Below are positions 37,283 through 45,818 of a DNA stretch of 64,000 bases, piece by piece. Origin of the DNA: Enterobacter sp. RHBSTW-00994 (GTDB lineage: Bacteria; Pseudomonadota; Gammaproteobacteria; Enterobacterales; Enterobacteriaceae); the NCBI RefSeq assembly GCF_013782625.1, contig NZ_CP056199.1, positions 3,924,588 to 3,988,587 on the forward strand, given 5' to 3'. Both the position numbers and the translations under genes were made by a program. The first letter of the stretch is position 1. Each line of letters begins with the position of its first letter. A model generated the notes under the pieces. That model saw only the letters and a list, made by a program, of their open reading frames with translations, was not told the origin of the DNA and did not search any database.

Positions 37283-37312
37283 CCAGACAGCGGAAAACAC
37301 ACCGCTGTCTGG
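37283..37312. repeat. Perfect 11-bp inverted repeat in the transfer operon
   Basis: CCAGACAGCGG and CCGCTGTCTGG enclose AAAACACA. There is no T run on either side. It lies in the only sizeable gap (37069-37325) inside the channel operon, between the 135-residue hypothetical gene and the PFL_4709-type gene, and could be an attenuator or processing site. Confidence 0.6.
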
Positions 37313-37325
37313 CAAGGTCGGAGGG

Positions 37326-37733
37326 TTATAAGTCACATCCGGTGTCACAGGTCACCCTGTCGATTTCCTTAAGAACCCAGAGCATATCGGTTGCATCGGG
37401 TACACAGATATTCCATCGGATACCCGACCGGTACTCCTGTTCTGCTGGCCAGAGTGTATTGCCGGTAACAGTTATCAGGATATCCAGGGTTTTCTCATGC
37501 ACGTCGCTGAGGTGGACTGCAACGCAGCTGCGCCGGCCAACCCGGTGAGGATAGACCGACAGCAATACAGGCTGCTCCAGTCTCTTAACGATCTCCCCTT
37601 GCAGATGCTTAATCGACTCACTGTCAGCCACACCGACTGAGGCAGAACCCTGTGGCGGAACGGTAAAAATAACAGAGGCAATAAAAGCCTTGTCCGGTAC
37701 AACGATCGGCGTCGCCATAGTCAGTTTTTTCAT
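37326..37733 (-). CDS. Hypothetical protein downstream of the VirB4-type ATPase (135 aa)
   Basis: The ATG at 37733 overlaps the stop codon of the ATPase gene by four bases, so translation is coupled. The product has no signal peptide or membrane segment. It looks like an alpha/beta fold (CVAVHLSDVHEKTLDILITVTG) with several Cys at the end (VTCDTGCDL). I do not recognise the family. Its fixed place behind the ATPase suggests a cytoplasmic partner of the secretion motor. Confidence 0.65.
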   Translation of the reverse strand: MKKLTMATPIVVPDKAFIASVIFTVPPQGSASVGVADSESIKHLQGEIVKRLEQPVLLSVYPHRVGRRSCVAVHLSDVHEKTLDILITVTGNTLWPAEQEYRSGIRWNICVPDATDMLWVLKEIDRVTCDTGCDL

Positions 37734-40546
37734 ATTGTCCCCTGAATAGTACCAATGCCACGTTTCTCATCGAGGCGGCGCGCAACGTGAAATGCGGCCT
37801 CAAGCTCCGAGCAATTTAATTCATTCATAATGGCCCGTCTTTCGGCTTTTTCCTCTTTTTCAGTCATTCCCAGCGCCAGGTACAAACTGGGGGGGACCGC
37901 ACGAAACAACGCCTGTACCTTACGGGACAAAATAACTCCCTCTGTGTATTTTCTCGGAAGTTTTGTCGCGGACAACAGCATCGCCTTCTGCTCTTCTGTG
38001 AGCGTCTTAAATCGCGCTATTTGTTCAACTTCATCAGGTGGCATAACGAGGCATATCCACCACTCCGCCATATTGAGCATTTTTTTCGCAGTGTCAGGGA
38101 AATCCTCCAGGTTCTGTGTGAACAACCATAGCCATGATCCGAGCTTACGCCACATTTTGACAATTTTGGTTGCATACGGGCCCAACAGCGGGTTAGCAGT
38201 TACAATATGCGCTTCGTCGATTGGCACAATGATATCCCGATCGCTGAACTGTTCCCTTTCTGCGATATTGTTAATCGTATTAAGCAGCGAGATGACAGCA
38301 ACGGCCATCTGAGCTTCATAGCCTTCACGCGCCAGCGTACCTAAATCAACAATAGTCACGTCTGCCTCTGGCCATTGCGCGCCCGGACGGTTAAACAACT
38401 CCCCTTCAAAACCTTCGGTAAACATGCGTAATGCTTCTGCCATCTCTTCAGCTCGCGCACGTCGCGCTGGCGTGCGTTTCTCGCGGCCGTCTTCTCCCAT
38501 GCTGACATCGCGGGCAATGTTCTCAAGCGAGAACATTAAATCTTCCGGTAACATCTGGCGGTTTACGTCAAACGCTTTACGAGCCGCAATGAGTATCGCC
38601 TCACGAATCATACCGCGGTCGGCGCGTGTCATTCGCTCCTCTTCTGCTGCTTCACCACCGGTGATCATCAACCGCGCTGCAATCTCCATTTCACCCAGAA
38701 TGTCACGTTCTTCGTCCTTGTCCTCATCATCTTCATCAATGTCAGGGAGGGCCTCTTCGCTTGTCACTAGCGTCTCAGGTTTCGCCTGCATGAGCAGATG
38801 TGAATCGCCAAACGGAGCAAGTGAAATAACCTTACCAGGCTTGATACTGACACGGTGCACTGAGAGCCCCAGCGAATTACAGTAATCGCCAAACAGACCG
38901 AAGCTGTTACCCGCTTCCAGCAAAAATATACGGGGGCGGTAGATAGCCACCATCTGAGCCAGTTTATCGAGCGCAGTGGCAGATTTACCGGCACCTGTTG
39001 GCCCGAACAGCAGCAGGTGTGCATTCTGGGTACGGTCATTTTTATTAAGTGGATCTACGGACAGGGGGCCACCACCACGATTCCAGAACGTAAGCCCCGG
39101 GTGACCGGTACCGGTGTCACGACCATAAATAGGGGCGAGACATGCAAAATGCTGTACAAACATAAGGCGCGTGTACCAGTTGTGTTTATCCATTTGAGGG
39201 TTAAAGCACATGGGTAACGCACGCATATAACTGCTGAGAGGACCAATATCGTGTTCTGGATTTATCGGTTCCATCCCACAGTTCAGTAATTTACTGCTGA
39301 GATCAAGATACCGTTTATCGAGTGTTTCCTTATCCTGAGCCTTGATAAGCAGTGTGATAGCCGCACGGTAAAGTTTGTGTTTGTTTCCCAGGAAATTACG
39401 CGCTGTAGCAGCGTCTTCACGAGCACGCAGGGAATCAACATTCTCCCCCATTGAATTGCGGCTCAGGCTCGCAAAACTTTCTTCGAGTTTGTCCTGAGGC
39501 TGAACCACCAGGGTCATGGCCAGAACTGTCCCTTCCGGAAGCAGATCCATAATGGCATTCACATTATCACCACGTTTAACCTCCCCCGTCAGATGACCGG
39601 TGGAAGGTGCAGTACGCAGGCGGGCAACCGGAACAGCTTTATGTGCCACATCATCAAACCACCACACACCGCTTTCGGCATCACTTCGCGGACGGGTAAA
39701 CCAGAGGCTTTCGCTGAAATCATTCAGAAGAGGCAGATCACCCGGTGCATGATCGGAGTGTTTTGCGCAACGATACAATGTTTTCTTATCGACCCACGCC
39801 GGCGCCGGGTTGAACCAACGCAACAGCCAACTATGGATTTGCTCGCCGTTCTGCTTTTCGCACCGGATACCGGCACCGCTCAGTGCTGCAGTCAGACGAT
39901 CGCAGACCTGTTTCAGCAGCACCTCCGGTGGCATGGGGTCACGATATGGCGTCTCGACCCAACGGTAAACCACCATGCGCGTTCTGCGAATTTGCCCTCT
40001 CCAGGCGGCCCCTGTGACAGCCTCGTCTACAAACAGCCCCTGTTCCACCGCCACATTTTCAAGGTGGCGCTCCTGTTCCGCCAGCCAGGCTTTAGTGAAT
40101 TCGGTTCCCTGAGCTCTTGGCCTGACATAGCCTCTGATAGTATCCATATAAGTAGAGAGATCAGAGTCATCCTGGCAGAAAAACTGTACCACCCATTGAT
40201 GATCATCCAGTTCAGGGAGACTGTCCTGTAGGGCGTTCTCAGCAATATTGCAGATCTCGTCCAGACGTGTTTCCGGGCGTCCTTCAGTGCCCACAGGGAT
40301 AATCTCATACACGGCCCCAACGGATACGCCATCGTCAAGCAGAATACATTCATGCTCTGGCAAATACTCGCCCCAGGGAACATGATCGATAATGGAAGGT
40401 GCAGTGGAATACAGACGCGCTTCATCTGAATGAGTCAGCTGCCCTTCCCGGGTAAGCGGTTCATACCCACTGACGGAAAACGGACCGTTACCGTACTGAT
40501 GAGCATCCTGAGACGCTCGACGTCGGCTAAATAGAGGGAAAGCCAT
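37730..40546 (-). CDS. VirB4/TraC-type conjugative transfer ATPase, PFL_4706 family (TIGR03744-type)
   Basis: This 938-residue cytoplasmic ATPase powers pilus assembly and DNA transfer. The Walker A lies near 515-522 (GPTGAGKS), the Walker B region in IIVPIDEAHIVT (about 765) and a TraC-like motif in WLFTQNLEDFPDTAKKML. An unusual acidic insert (DIDEDDEDKDEERD) stands near 610. The ATG at 40546 has GGAGGA upstream and overlaps the lipoprotein stop. Position and size match the VirB4 of SPI-7/PFGI-1 type ICEs. Confidence 0.92.
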   Translation of the reverse strand: MAFPLFSRRRASQDAHQYGNGPFSVSGYEPLTREGQLTHSDEARLYSTAPSIIDHVPWGEYLPEHECILLDDGVSVGAVYEIIPVGTEGRPETRLDEICNIAENALQDSLPELDDHQWVVQFFCQDDSDLSTYMDTIRGYVRPRAQGTEFTKAWLAEQERHLENVAVEQGLFVDEAVTGAAWRGQIRRTRMVVYRWVETPYRDPMPPEVLLKQVCDRLTAALSGAGIRCEKQNGEQIHSWLLRWFNPAPAWVDKKTLYRCAKHSDHAPGDLPLLNDFSESLWFTRPRSDAESGVWWFDDVAHKAVPVARLRTAPSTGHLTGEVKRGDNVNAIMDLLPEGTVLAMTLVVQPQDKLEESFASLSRNSMGENVDSLRAREDAATARNFLGNKHKLYRAAITLLIKAQDKETLDKRYLDLSSKLLNCGMEPINPEHDIGPLSSYMRALPMCFNPQMDKHNWYTRLMFVQHFACLAPIYGRDTGTGHPGLTFWNRGGGPLSVDPLNKNDRTQNAHLLLFGPTGAGKSATALDKLAQMVAIYRPRIFLLEAGNSFGLFGDYCNSLGLSVHRVSIKPGKVISLAPFGDSHLLMQAKPETLVTSEEALPDIDEDDEDKDEERDILGEMEIAARLMITGGEAAEEERMTRADRGMIREAILIAARKAFDVNRQMLPEDLMFSLENIARDVSMGEDGREKRTPARRARAEEMAEALRMFTEGFEGELFNRPGAQWPEADVTIVDLGTLAREGYEAQMAVAVISLLNTINNIAEREQFSDRDIIVPIDEAHIVTANPLLGPYATKIVKMWRKLGSWLWLFTQNLEDFPDTAKKMLNMAEWWICLVMPPDEVEQIARFKTLTEEQKAMLLSATKLPRKYTEGVILSRKVQALFRAVPPSLYLALGMTEKEEKAERRAIMNELNCSELEAAFHVARRLDEKRGIGTIQGTI

Positions 40547-40962
40547 CAGAGATCCTCCGTTCGCTCACCAGGCAACGCATACTGTACCTGGCTGTAGAAA
40601 GGAAAGACGGTGCTGTAGCCTGGAACCGGCGTGTTCCCGCCAGCCAGATGCGGGAAAACATACATGACCATGTCAGGATTTGGCAGACGCGGAAACGTCT
40701 GCTGAATTTCATTTTCCTGGGTGCGGCTGTAGCTGTTACTGACCTGCTGATTGATCTCACGTTCGCTGTCTGTAACTGGCCGGCGAAGTGTTGTTCTGCT
40801 CTCGTTGGTAGCATGAGTTGCCGATGCACCATCGTTCCATAATTCAAGCATGGTGCTGTCGCCAGGCGGCAACATTTCCTCTTTTGACGTACTGCAACCC
40901 GAGAGGGCAAGCGGTACAACGACCAACATAATGGTGGCCAGATGATTAAAACTGAGCAACAT
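40546..40962 (-). CDS. Transfer-region lipoprotein (TIGR03751-type)
   Basis: ATG 40962 has GGAGG three to four bases upstream and begins MLLSFNHLATIMLVVVPLALSGCSTSKEE, with an LSGC lipobox. Mature length is about 115 residues with Pro-rich C-terminal part (FPRLPNPDMVMYVFPHLAGG). ICE clusters carry such a lipoprotein directly before the VirB4 gene; it is TraV/VirB7-like in position. The gene overlaps the previous one by 17 bases and the next by one. Confidence 0.82.
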   Translation of the reverse strand: MLLSFNHLATIMLVVVPLALSGCSTSKEEMLPPGDSTMLELWNDGASATHATNESRTTLRRPVTDSEREINQQVSNSYSRTQENEIQQTFPRLPNPDMVMYVFPHLAGGNTPVPGYSTVFPFYSQVQYALPGERTEDL

Positions 40963-41221
40963 GCACCTCCGCTTCATCCGAATCACTGATGACAGCTGAC
41001 AGACGAAACACTCGCCCATCAGGCAGTTGCATCTGCATTCCATTACCCTCGCTCAGAAGCTTCTTTCCGACAGCGAGCAGGGCCTGTTCGGTGACTTCAT
41101 GCCTGCTACCTTCCCATTTGCCATTATCACACCTGACAAAACCGGCAAAGAGACGGCCACCCAGTGGTATATAGTCCACCCGATATTCGAGGTTTTTATT
41201 GTTCTGCATTTTTATCCCCAT
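40946..41221 (-). CDS. Small hypothetical protein of the transfer operon (91 aa)
   Basis: The ATG at 41221 shares a base with the stop codon of the upstream gene (TGATG), so it is coupled to it; ATG 41209 (MQNNKNLEYRVDYIP) is an alternative. The product is a compact soluble-looking protein (GRLFAGFVRCDNGKWEG, MQMQLPDGRVFRLSAVISD), probably all-beta. It is not one of the core channel families I can name, so it may be specific to this branch of elements. Confidence 0.65.
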   Translation of the reverse strand: MGIKMQNNKNLEYRVDYIPLGGRLFAGFVRCDNGKWEGSRHEVTEQALLAVGKKLLSEGNGMQMQLPDGRVFRLSAVISDSDEAEVHVAQF

Positions 41222-42747
41222 CAGTCCATGCCCGTGCTGCTACCAGCGAGGCTGAAATCGTCATATTTCACCTTGCGGCCTTTTTCTTCATAATCAATCG
41301 CCAGCTGACGAGTGATATGTAAAGCCACTTTTTGTCCAGGCGGTACATAGATCGCGTCAAACGTCTGACCATATCGCGCTTTAACCCAGTCAACGGTCTC
41401 ACGCATACCGCCGGATAACGCCTTACCCAACACTGCCTGACCGGCATCCCCCGTCAGCGTTGACGTCACACCACCATAGCCATTGGTCTGGCTGGTATTC
41501 TGGTTTTCGGCCACGGCATCACCAGCTGCGCTGGCAGCTGCAAGTGCGGCAATGGTTGGCAGATAAGTAGAAGCGTTTGATTTCCGGGTACCCGAAATGC
41601 ATGGAATGCCGTTGTCATCTGACAACCAGCCAATACTGCTGTTATTCCCGCCCTGGCTGTTCTGATTACCACCATTACTGCCTTGCCCCTCAGGTGAAGG
41701 AAGCGTACGAACAGTGCCATCAGTAAAAACAAAAGTGATGCTGGTTATGGCGCCACGCACGCAGGAAAGCGTCCAGTCCCCCGTTGCGGTTCCTGAAACG
41801 ATCGCCCCCTGTACATCAGGTAATTCAATGCCATTTGCCGTCAGGTTGTCTTTTCCGATCATCACTTTGAACGGGTAAGGGTCAGTCACCTTGCCATCAA
41901 TGGGAATACGTCCCAACAGAGCGGTCATGGCCCGACTGCCCACAAGCGTGGAGTTTTCCGGAAGGGTATAAACAGGGGCGGCATTTTTTTCAGATCCGGG
42001 AATGTTGTTCTGGACCGTTGTACTTACTGCTGACGTTGCCTGCCTGGCTGCATCACCTGCAGCGCCAAAGGAGGTGGCAAAAGAAAAACCAGTCGCGTTA
42101 TTACTGTTTTTATCTGAGACAGGTCGACCGTTCGCATCCGTGGCAATACCATCTTTCGGCTCAACCCATTGCAACCCGTTGCCATCTGTTTGGGATATAT
42201 TTCCCGCGCCTCCGGTCAGACCATTGTCATAACCCAGTCCCACAGGAATATCGCTGCCTGCAGCGTTACCTTTATTTCCTGCCGTTAAGCCGGAGGACCC
42301 ATTTTTGAGTTGATCAAGAAGTTGGTTCACCTGCGAGCTCAGATCAGTGACCTGAGAACTCAGTTGTGCACGTTTTTGGGCCTCTTCGGAACGAACTTGC
42401 CCCACAGCCTGGCTGATTTGCTGATCAACATTGGTATTGTTTTTTTTCAGCTCCTTATTTTCATCAGCAAGCGTTTTATTATCGCTTTCAAGGCTGTCAA
42501 GCCGCCCCTGAACCTTACGATAACTACCAACCAGGGTACGCAAAGTATCCTGCGCTGTGTCACCTTCCACACCCAGCGCTTTGAGATCTTCTGGTGTCAG
42601 ATCCTTAAGGGCGACATTAGAGGTTTTCTGGCCTGCTTCATTTTTATCGTTTTTATCTGTACAGGATTTAACCCCAATCATGATGGCGCCCACCACTACG
42701 ACGGGAACAGCAATTTTCACAAGCAGGTTTGAAGCAGGCTTTTTCAT
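41221..42747 (-). CDS. TraB/VirB10-like ICE protein, PFL_4705 family (TIGR03752-type)
   Basis: This 508-residue protein has one inner-membrane anchor (about 9-25, VKIAVPVVVVGAIMIGVKSC). A coiled coil follows at about 65-145 (RLDSLESDNKTLADENKELK), then a Gly/Asn-rich linker and a C-terminal VirB10-like domain with PPGQKVALHITRQLAIDYE. Proteins of this type span the periplasm and form the core-complex scaffold. Its ATG overlaps the stop of the TraK-like gene. Confidence 0.85.
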   Translation of the reverse strand: MKKPASNLLVKIAVPVVVVGAIMIGVKSCTDKNDKNEAGQKTSNVALKDLTPEDLKALGVEGDTAQDTLRTLVGSYRKVQGRLDSLESDNKTLADENKELKKNNTNVDQQISQAVGQVRSEEAQKRAQLSSQVTDLSSQVNQLLDQLKNGSSGLTAGNKGNAAGSDIPVGLGYDNGLTGGAGNISQTDGNGLQWVEPKDGIATDANGRPVSDKNSNNATGFSFATSFGAAGDAARQATSAVSTTVQNNIPGSEKNAAPVYTLPENSTLVGSRAMTALLGRIPIDGKVTDPYPFKVMIGKDNLTANGIELPDVQGAIVSGTATGDWTLSCVRGAITSITFVFTDGTVRTLPSPEGQGSNGGNQNSQGGNNSSIGWLSDDNGIPCISGTRKSNASTYLPTIAALAAASAAGDAVAENQNTSQTNGYGGVTSTLTGDAGQAVLGKALSGGMRETVDWVKARYGQTFDAIYVPPGQKVALHITRQLAIDYEEKGRKVKYDDFSLAGSSTGMD

Positions 42748-43643
42748 TTATGCGCTCCTCGGTTACTCCGCTTACTCTCCTTTCCTTCAGATTCGGGTAA
42801 ACGCTGTTCAGCAATAAAGGCACTTTCGGGACGTCCTGTAGTAACCAGATATAGAACTGTCGTGTCTTCCGGTGTACCGGCACGCCCCAGCCAACGGTGC
42901 TGGAAAGTCGCAGTAGTAAACTGACCTTGCAGCGAACGAGGGTCGAGGATGACCTTTACTGCTGATCGGTTACGCACCTGCAGCGCAATTACACTGCTGC
43001 CCTGCAGACTCCAGGCAGCCATCGGCGTGACGCTGACGGACTCAGAGGGCATAAGTGTGGTGATCCGGGGGGGAAGCTTCAGTGAAACCGGACTTACTCC
43101 CGGTACGGGCTCTACCGTTCTCAACGGTCCATACATGTTCTGTGCGGCATAACGAGTCAGGACAACGGGCAGCGGCGCATTGAGTTTTGAGGGCCTCCGG
43201 CTTTCTGCCTTTGCCTCTGCCGACGACTGACGGCCGGCACTGTCCCCATCACTGCTGACCGTCTGTTTATCGGTCGCCGAAGCGGTAGCCACTTCTCCGT
43301 CGTAGACAATTTTGACAGGTTCCCGCGTGGTTTTACCGGGGGCAGCAGAAACATCAAGTAGAAGTATTTCCCCGTTTTCCTTGTTCTGAAGTTCCAGTCT
43401 CGTCACCGGAAAGGCTTCTTTCGCATCGAGATAAACTACACCTCCGGAGCTTTGAATACGCAGCTTGTCGTTGAGTGCGGGCGGAAACCCCACTCGCACG
43501 TTTTTGTTTACAAAAACGATTCGCTCCTGCCCTACAGTCAGGGGAATCTGCAAAGGTATCCGTTCCCATTTCATAAGCTCAACAGCACGAGCTCCGGCTG
43601 AGACCAGTACCAGGGTCAGCAGGATCACTGAGAATTTTTTCAA
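42744..43643 (-). CDS. TraK-like ICE protein, PFL_4704 family (TIGR03749-type)
   Basis: The 299-residue product has a signal peptide (MKKFSVILLTLVLVSAGARA|VEL) and a beta-rich mature part (LKWERIPLQIPLTVGQERIVFV) resembling the TraK/VirB9 group, which forms the outer ring of the core complex. It overlaps both neighbours by four bases. The C-terminal tail is basic (EGKESKRSNRGAHK). Confidence 0.84.
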   Translation of the reverse strand: MKKFSVILLTLVLVSAGARAVELMKWERIPLQIPLTVGQERIVFVNKNVRVGFPPALNDKLRIQSSGGVVYLDAKEAFPVTRLELQNKENGEILLLDVSAAPGKTTREPVKIVYDGEVATASATDKQTVSSDGDSAGRQSSAEAKAESRRPSKLNAPLPVVLTRYAAQNMYGPLRTVEPVPGVSPVSLKLPPRITTLMPSESVSVTPMAAWSLQGSSVIALQVRNRSAVKVILDPRSLQGQFTTATFQHRWLGRAGTPEDTTVLYLVTTGRPESAFIAEQRLPESEGKESKRSNRGAHK

Positions 43644-44299
43644 TTGAATGCTCCCGACTTTTGTTCTGGCTCAGGCAAGGAGATCGCCTCAAGTCTTTGT
43701 GGCGCGCTGTCATAGCAATCCAGTGCCAGCCCAAACGGATTTCGCTCTGGGTCACCTTCCCAGCGAACCACTTTCATTGGATAACGCGCCAGGGCACGCT
43801 TAACGGGTTCGGTATGGAAATATTCGTCAGCTACCAGGTCCAGCCGTACCACCCAATGATCTTCATCAATGATGGTCACGCTGCGGTTGCTGTAACCACG
43901 ACGGGGGATTTCGTATACCACGCGTACACGATCGCGCAGCTCGTCATTATTCTTGCGCATCTCGGCGTCCTTATTGAGAAAATCCTGACAGGACGGCGTC
44001 AAATACGGGCTCATTTGGGCAATTTTGGCTGTGTAGTCAGCTTCCCCATTTTTCGGCCAGGAATTCAGTTGCTGAAAAATGTAAAAAGCAAAACTGTAAA
44101 CCGTAGATGGCGGGACCTCCCACCATTTTCGGGTGCTGCCGGAACGCAGGTCGGGTGGGTTGTGAATTGTCAGTTCCGAGGGCGCTCGCATCCATCCCAG
44201 ACTGGTGACGAACAGTCCCAGAGCCAGCAAAACACAAGCGATACGTAGCGAAATAATATGATTATCGCGGGCGGTTATACCGTTACGAAAACGACTCAT
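43640..44299 (-). CDS. TraE/VirB8-like ICE protein, PFL_4703 family (TIGR03746-type)
   Basis: A short cytoplasmic N-terminus, one membrane helix at about 18-37 (ISLRIACVLLALGLFVTSLGW) and a periplasmic domain (PPSTVYSFAFYIFQQLNSW, RVVYEIPRRGYSNRSVTII) fit the TraE/VirB8-like position in this family. Length is 219 residues. It is an inner-membrane assembly factor. Four-base overlaps with both neighbours show tight coupling. Confidence 0.85.
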   Translation of the reverse strand: MSRFRNGITARDNHIISLRIACVLLALGLFVTSLGWMRAPSELTIHNPPDLRSGSTRKWWEVPPSTVYSFAFYIFQQLNSWPKNGEADYTAKIAQMSPYLTPSCQDFLNKDAEMRKNNDELRDRVRVVYEIPRRGYSNRSVTIIDEDHWVVRLDLVADEYFHTEPVKRALARYPMKVVRWEGDPERNPFGLALDCYDSAPQRLEAISLPEPEQKSGAFN

Positions 44300-44676
44300 A
44301 CTTTCCCTCCGCGCATCAACGGAACAGGTTTCGTTCGTTTAAGTTCCCACGCCCTGCTATCCAGAATCATGGTTCGGGACATACGTGCACGGCAGCGCAA
44401 TTCCTCCAGACGTTGCCAGATATAATTTTCTGGCTTACCGCGCTTGTAGCTGGCAATCCAGTTGCCGCCAAAAAAAATGACCAACAGCGGCATCAGCAGC
44501 ATGCACGTCGGAAAAGCCAGCCATCCGACAAAAGGAACCAGAGCTAACGGTATTGCCAGAGGGATACCGGCAATAACACCGATGACGGCCGCCAGCACAA
44601 ACTCCCCGGATGTGAACCCTTTCCAGACCACGGGGGGGTTGTTCAGTCTGTCAGGGAGGAAATCAATGACGGCCAT
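44296..44676 (-). CDS. TraL/VirB3-like ICE membrane protein (TIGR03750-type)
   Basis: The 126-residue protein starts at ATG 44676 behind AAGGAG. It has LPDRLNNPPVVWKGFTSGEF, then two adjoining hydrophobic segments (about 28-45 and 47-75), and a basic cytoplasmic end (RAWELKRTKPVPLMRGGKV). This pattern is that of the TraL/VirB3-like protein of ICE channels, which recruits the VirB4 ATPase to the membrane. Confidence 0.84.
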   Translation of the reverse strand: MAVIDFLPDRLNNPPVVWKGFTSGEFVLAAVIGVIAGIPLAIPLALVPFVGWLAFPTCMLLMPLLVIFFGGNWIASYKRGKPENYIWQRLEELRCRARMSRTMILDSRAWELKRTKPVPLMRGGKV

Positions 44677-44685
44677 ATGGGCTCC

Positions 44686-45051
44686 TTACAGGATATCTGA
44701 AGCTTTAGTTGCGAGGTAAATAACCAAAAGGATGAGGATGATGCCGACAACCAGATAGACCAGGAACTGAGTCCATTCCCCCTTACCACGACGGATATCG
44801 TGAAATGCGGTAATCACGGCATGCGCTACGGCAAAAAAAGCACCGACACATACGAGAAGCCCTATCGCAAGTGCCCCCATTTTGATGTAGCCCATAACGG
44901 TGTTGTAGGTTCCGCCACCGCCTCCAGATGTTGGCTGTTCAACAGCTGGCAAGTCTGCCATAGCCTGACTTGCAGTTAAGAGACCGGTAAACAACAAATA
45001 TCCCGCACGGGAATAGGCAGAACGAAAATGCCTGAAGAAAGTGAATTTCAT
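44686..45051 (-). CDS. ICE pilin-like membrane protein, PFL_4702 family (TIGR03745-type)
   Basis: The 121-residue protein has a long signal sequence (cleavage near QAMA|DLPAVEQP), a Gly-rich spacer (SGGGGGTYN) and two hydrophobic helices (MGALAIGLLVCVGAFFAVAHAV and FLVYLVVGIILILLVIYLA), typical of conjugative pilin precursors. It likely forms the mating pilus or the channel stalk. It stands ten bases before the TraL-like gene. Confidence 0.83.
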   Translation of the reverse strand: MKFTFFRHFRSAYSRAGYLLFTGLLTASQAMADLPAVEQPTSGGGGGTYNTVMGYIKMGALAIGLLVCVGAFFAVAHAVITAFHDIRRGKGEWTQFLVYLVVGIILILLVIYLATKASDIL

Positions 45052-45063
45052 TGAGTCATCCTT

Positions 45064-45309
45064 TCAGTGGAAAAACAGAAACAGGGTCAGCAGATAAAGC
45101 ACAATCAGTCGAATTAGCAGCTCATTGAACTGCCTGAACGTCACTGATTTACTGACCAGGCCACGGTAGGCCTGCACCAGTGCCCATGCGCTGAAAAGGA
45201 GAACGACGATGGCGAGCGTACCGAGGATCAAGAGGTTCAGTTGCCCGGGCGTGAGGCTGCTTCCGGTGCCCGCACTCCATCCATTTAGCTGAGAGCCATT
45301 CATCGCCAT
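45064..45309 (-). CDS. Small ICE membrane protein, PFL_4701 family (TIGR03758-type)
   Basis: The 81-residue protein has two hydrophobic helices (LNLLILGTLAIVVLLFSAWALVQAY, about 25-49, and LLIRLIVLYLLTLFLFF at the end) joined by a basic loop. The ATG at 45309 follows GAGGAG and overlaps the RAQPRD gene by ten bases. It belongs to the standard set of this cluster; its precise role is not known. Confidence 0.82.
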   Translation of the reverse strand: MAMNGSQLNGWSAGTGSSLTPGQLNLLILGTLAIVVLLFSAWALVQAYRGLVSKSVTFRQFNELLIRLIVLYLLTLFLFFH

Positions 45310-45626
45310 GAGGGCTCCTCAGCACGGTACTGCCCGGTGACTAAAGTGGATAAAGTGGAGGGTGCTGTTGGCTGCGCGCGCGACGGCTCGAGATAAGTGG
45401 ATATGCCCTGCCTCATCGTTGAGATGTCACGGGTTGCCTGCTGATAGTCGAAATAAAAGCGAGCGTCCTGATTCTGATTGGCTACGACGCGGGCGCGATC
45501 AAGGCCAGCCTGAACCTGATCCAGCTGGCGCATCACGAGTGCCAGCTCATCTTTTTCTGACGCCTGGCAGGTCAGCACCGGCAGAACGGGCAATAACATT
45601 GCCAGGATGATTGTGGTGTGACGCAT
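45300..45626 (-). CDS. RAQPRD-family ICE protein
   Basis: The 108-residue secreted protein has a signal peptide (MRHTTIILAMLLPVLPVLTCQA|SEK), a helical region (VMRQLDQVQAGLDRARVVA) and the family signature in SRAQP near residue 83. AGGGAG lies about eight bases before the ATG. It heads the channel operon just downstream of a terminator at 45757, so a promoter should lie in 45627-45750. Confidence 0.87.
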   Translation of the reverse strand: MRHTTIILAMLLPVLPVLTCQASEKDELALVMRQLDQVQAGLDRARVVANQNQDARFYFDYQQATRDISTMRQGISTYLEPSRAQPTAPSTLSTLVTGQYRAEEPSWR

Positions 45627-45756
45627 TTGCGACTCTCCCTAATAACTTGTCGTCGGGAGATTGACGCAAACAGGACATGCTGGCAGCAGGAAAATATTTA
45701 TGAAGGTCAGAAAATTAAATGCCACAAAGTGAGCCGGTTAATACAGATGAACCTTC

Positions 45757-45786
45757 AAAAAAAAAGCCCGCGACATCAAGCGGGCT
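45757..45786 (-). terminator. Terminator separating the two transfer operons
   Basis: On the minus strand AGCCCGC/GCGGGCT (45765-45771, 45780-45786) is followed by nine T. It lies directly after the TIGR03747-type gene and before the RAQPRD gene, so the transfer region has at least two transcription units. Confidence 0.85.
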
Positions 45787-45818
45787 CCGGGGAATTCCCG
45801 AAACAGCTACTTCCTGGG

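Noticed and set aside
39593..40231. 212-residue plus-strand frame inside the VirB4-type gene
   Set aside because: It is antisense to a conserved 938-residue ATPase with intact motifs; composition (many His, Arg, Gln) is typical of a shadow.
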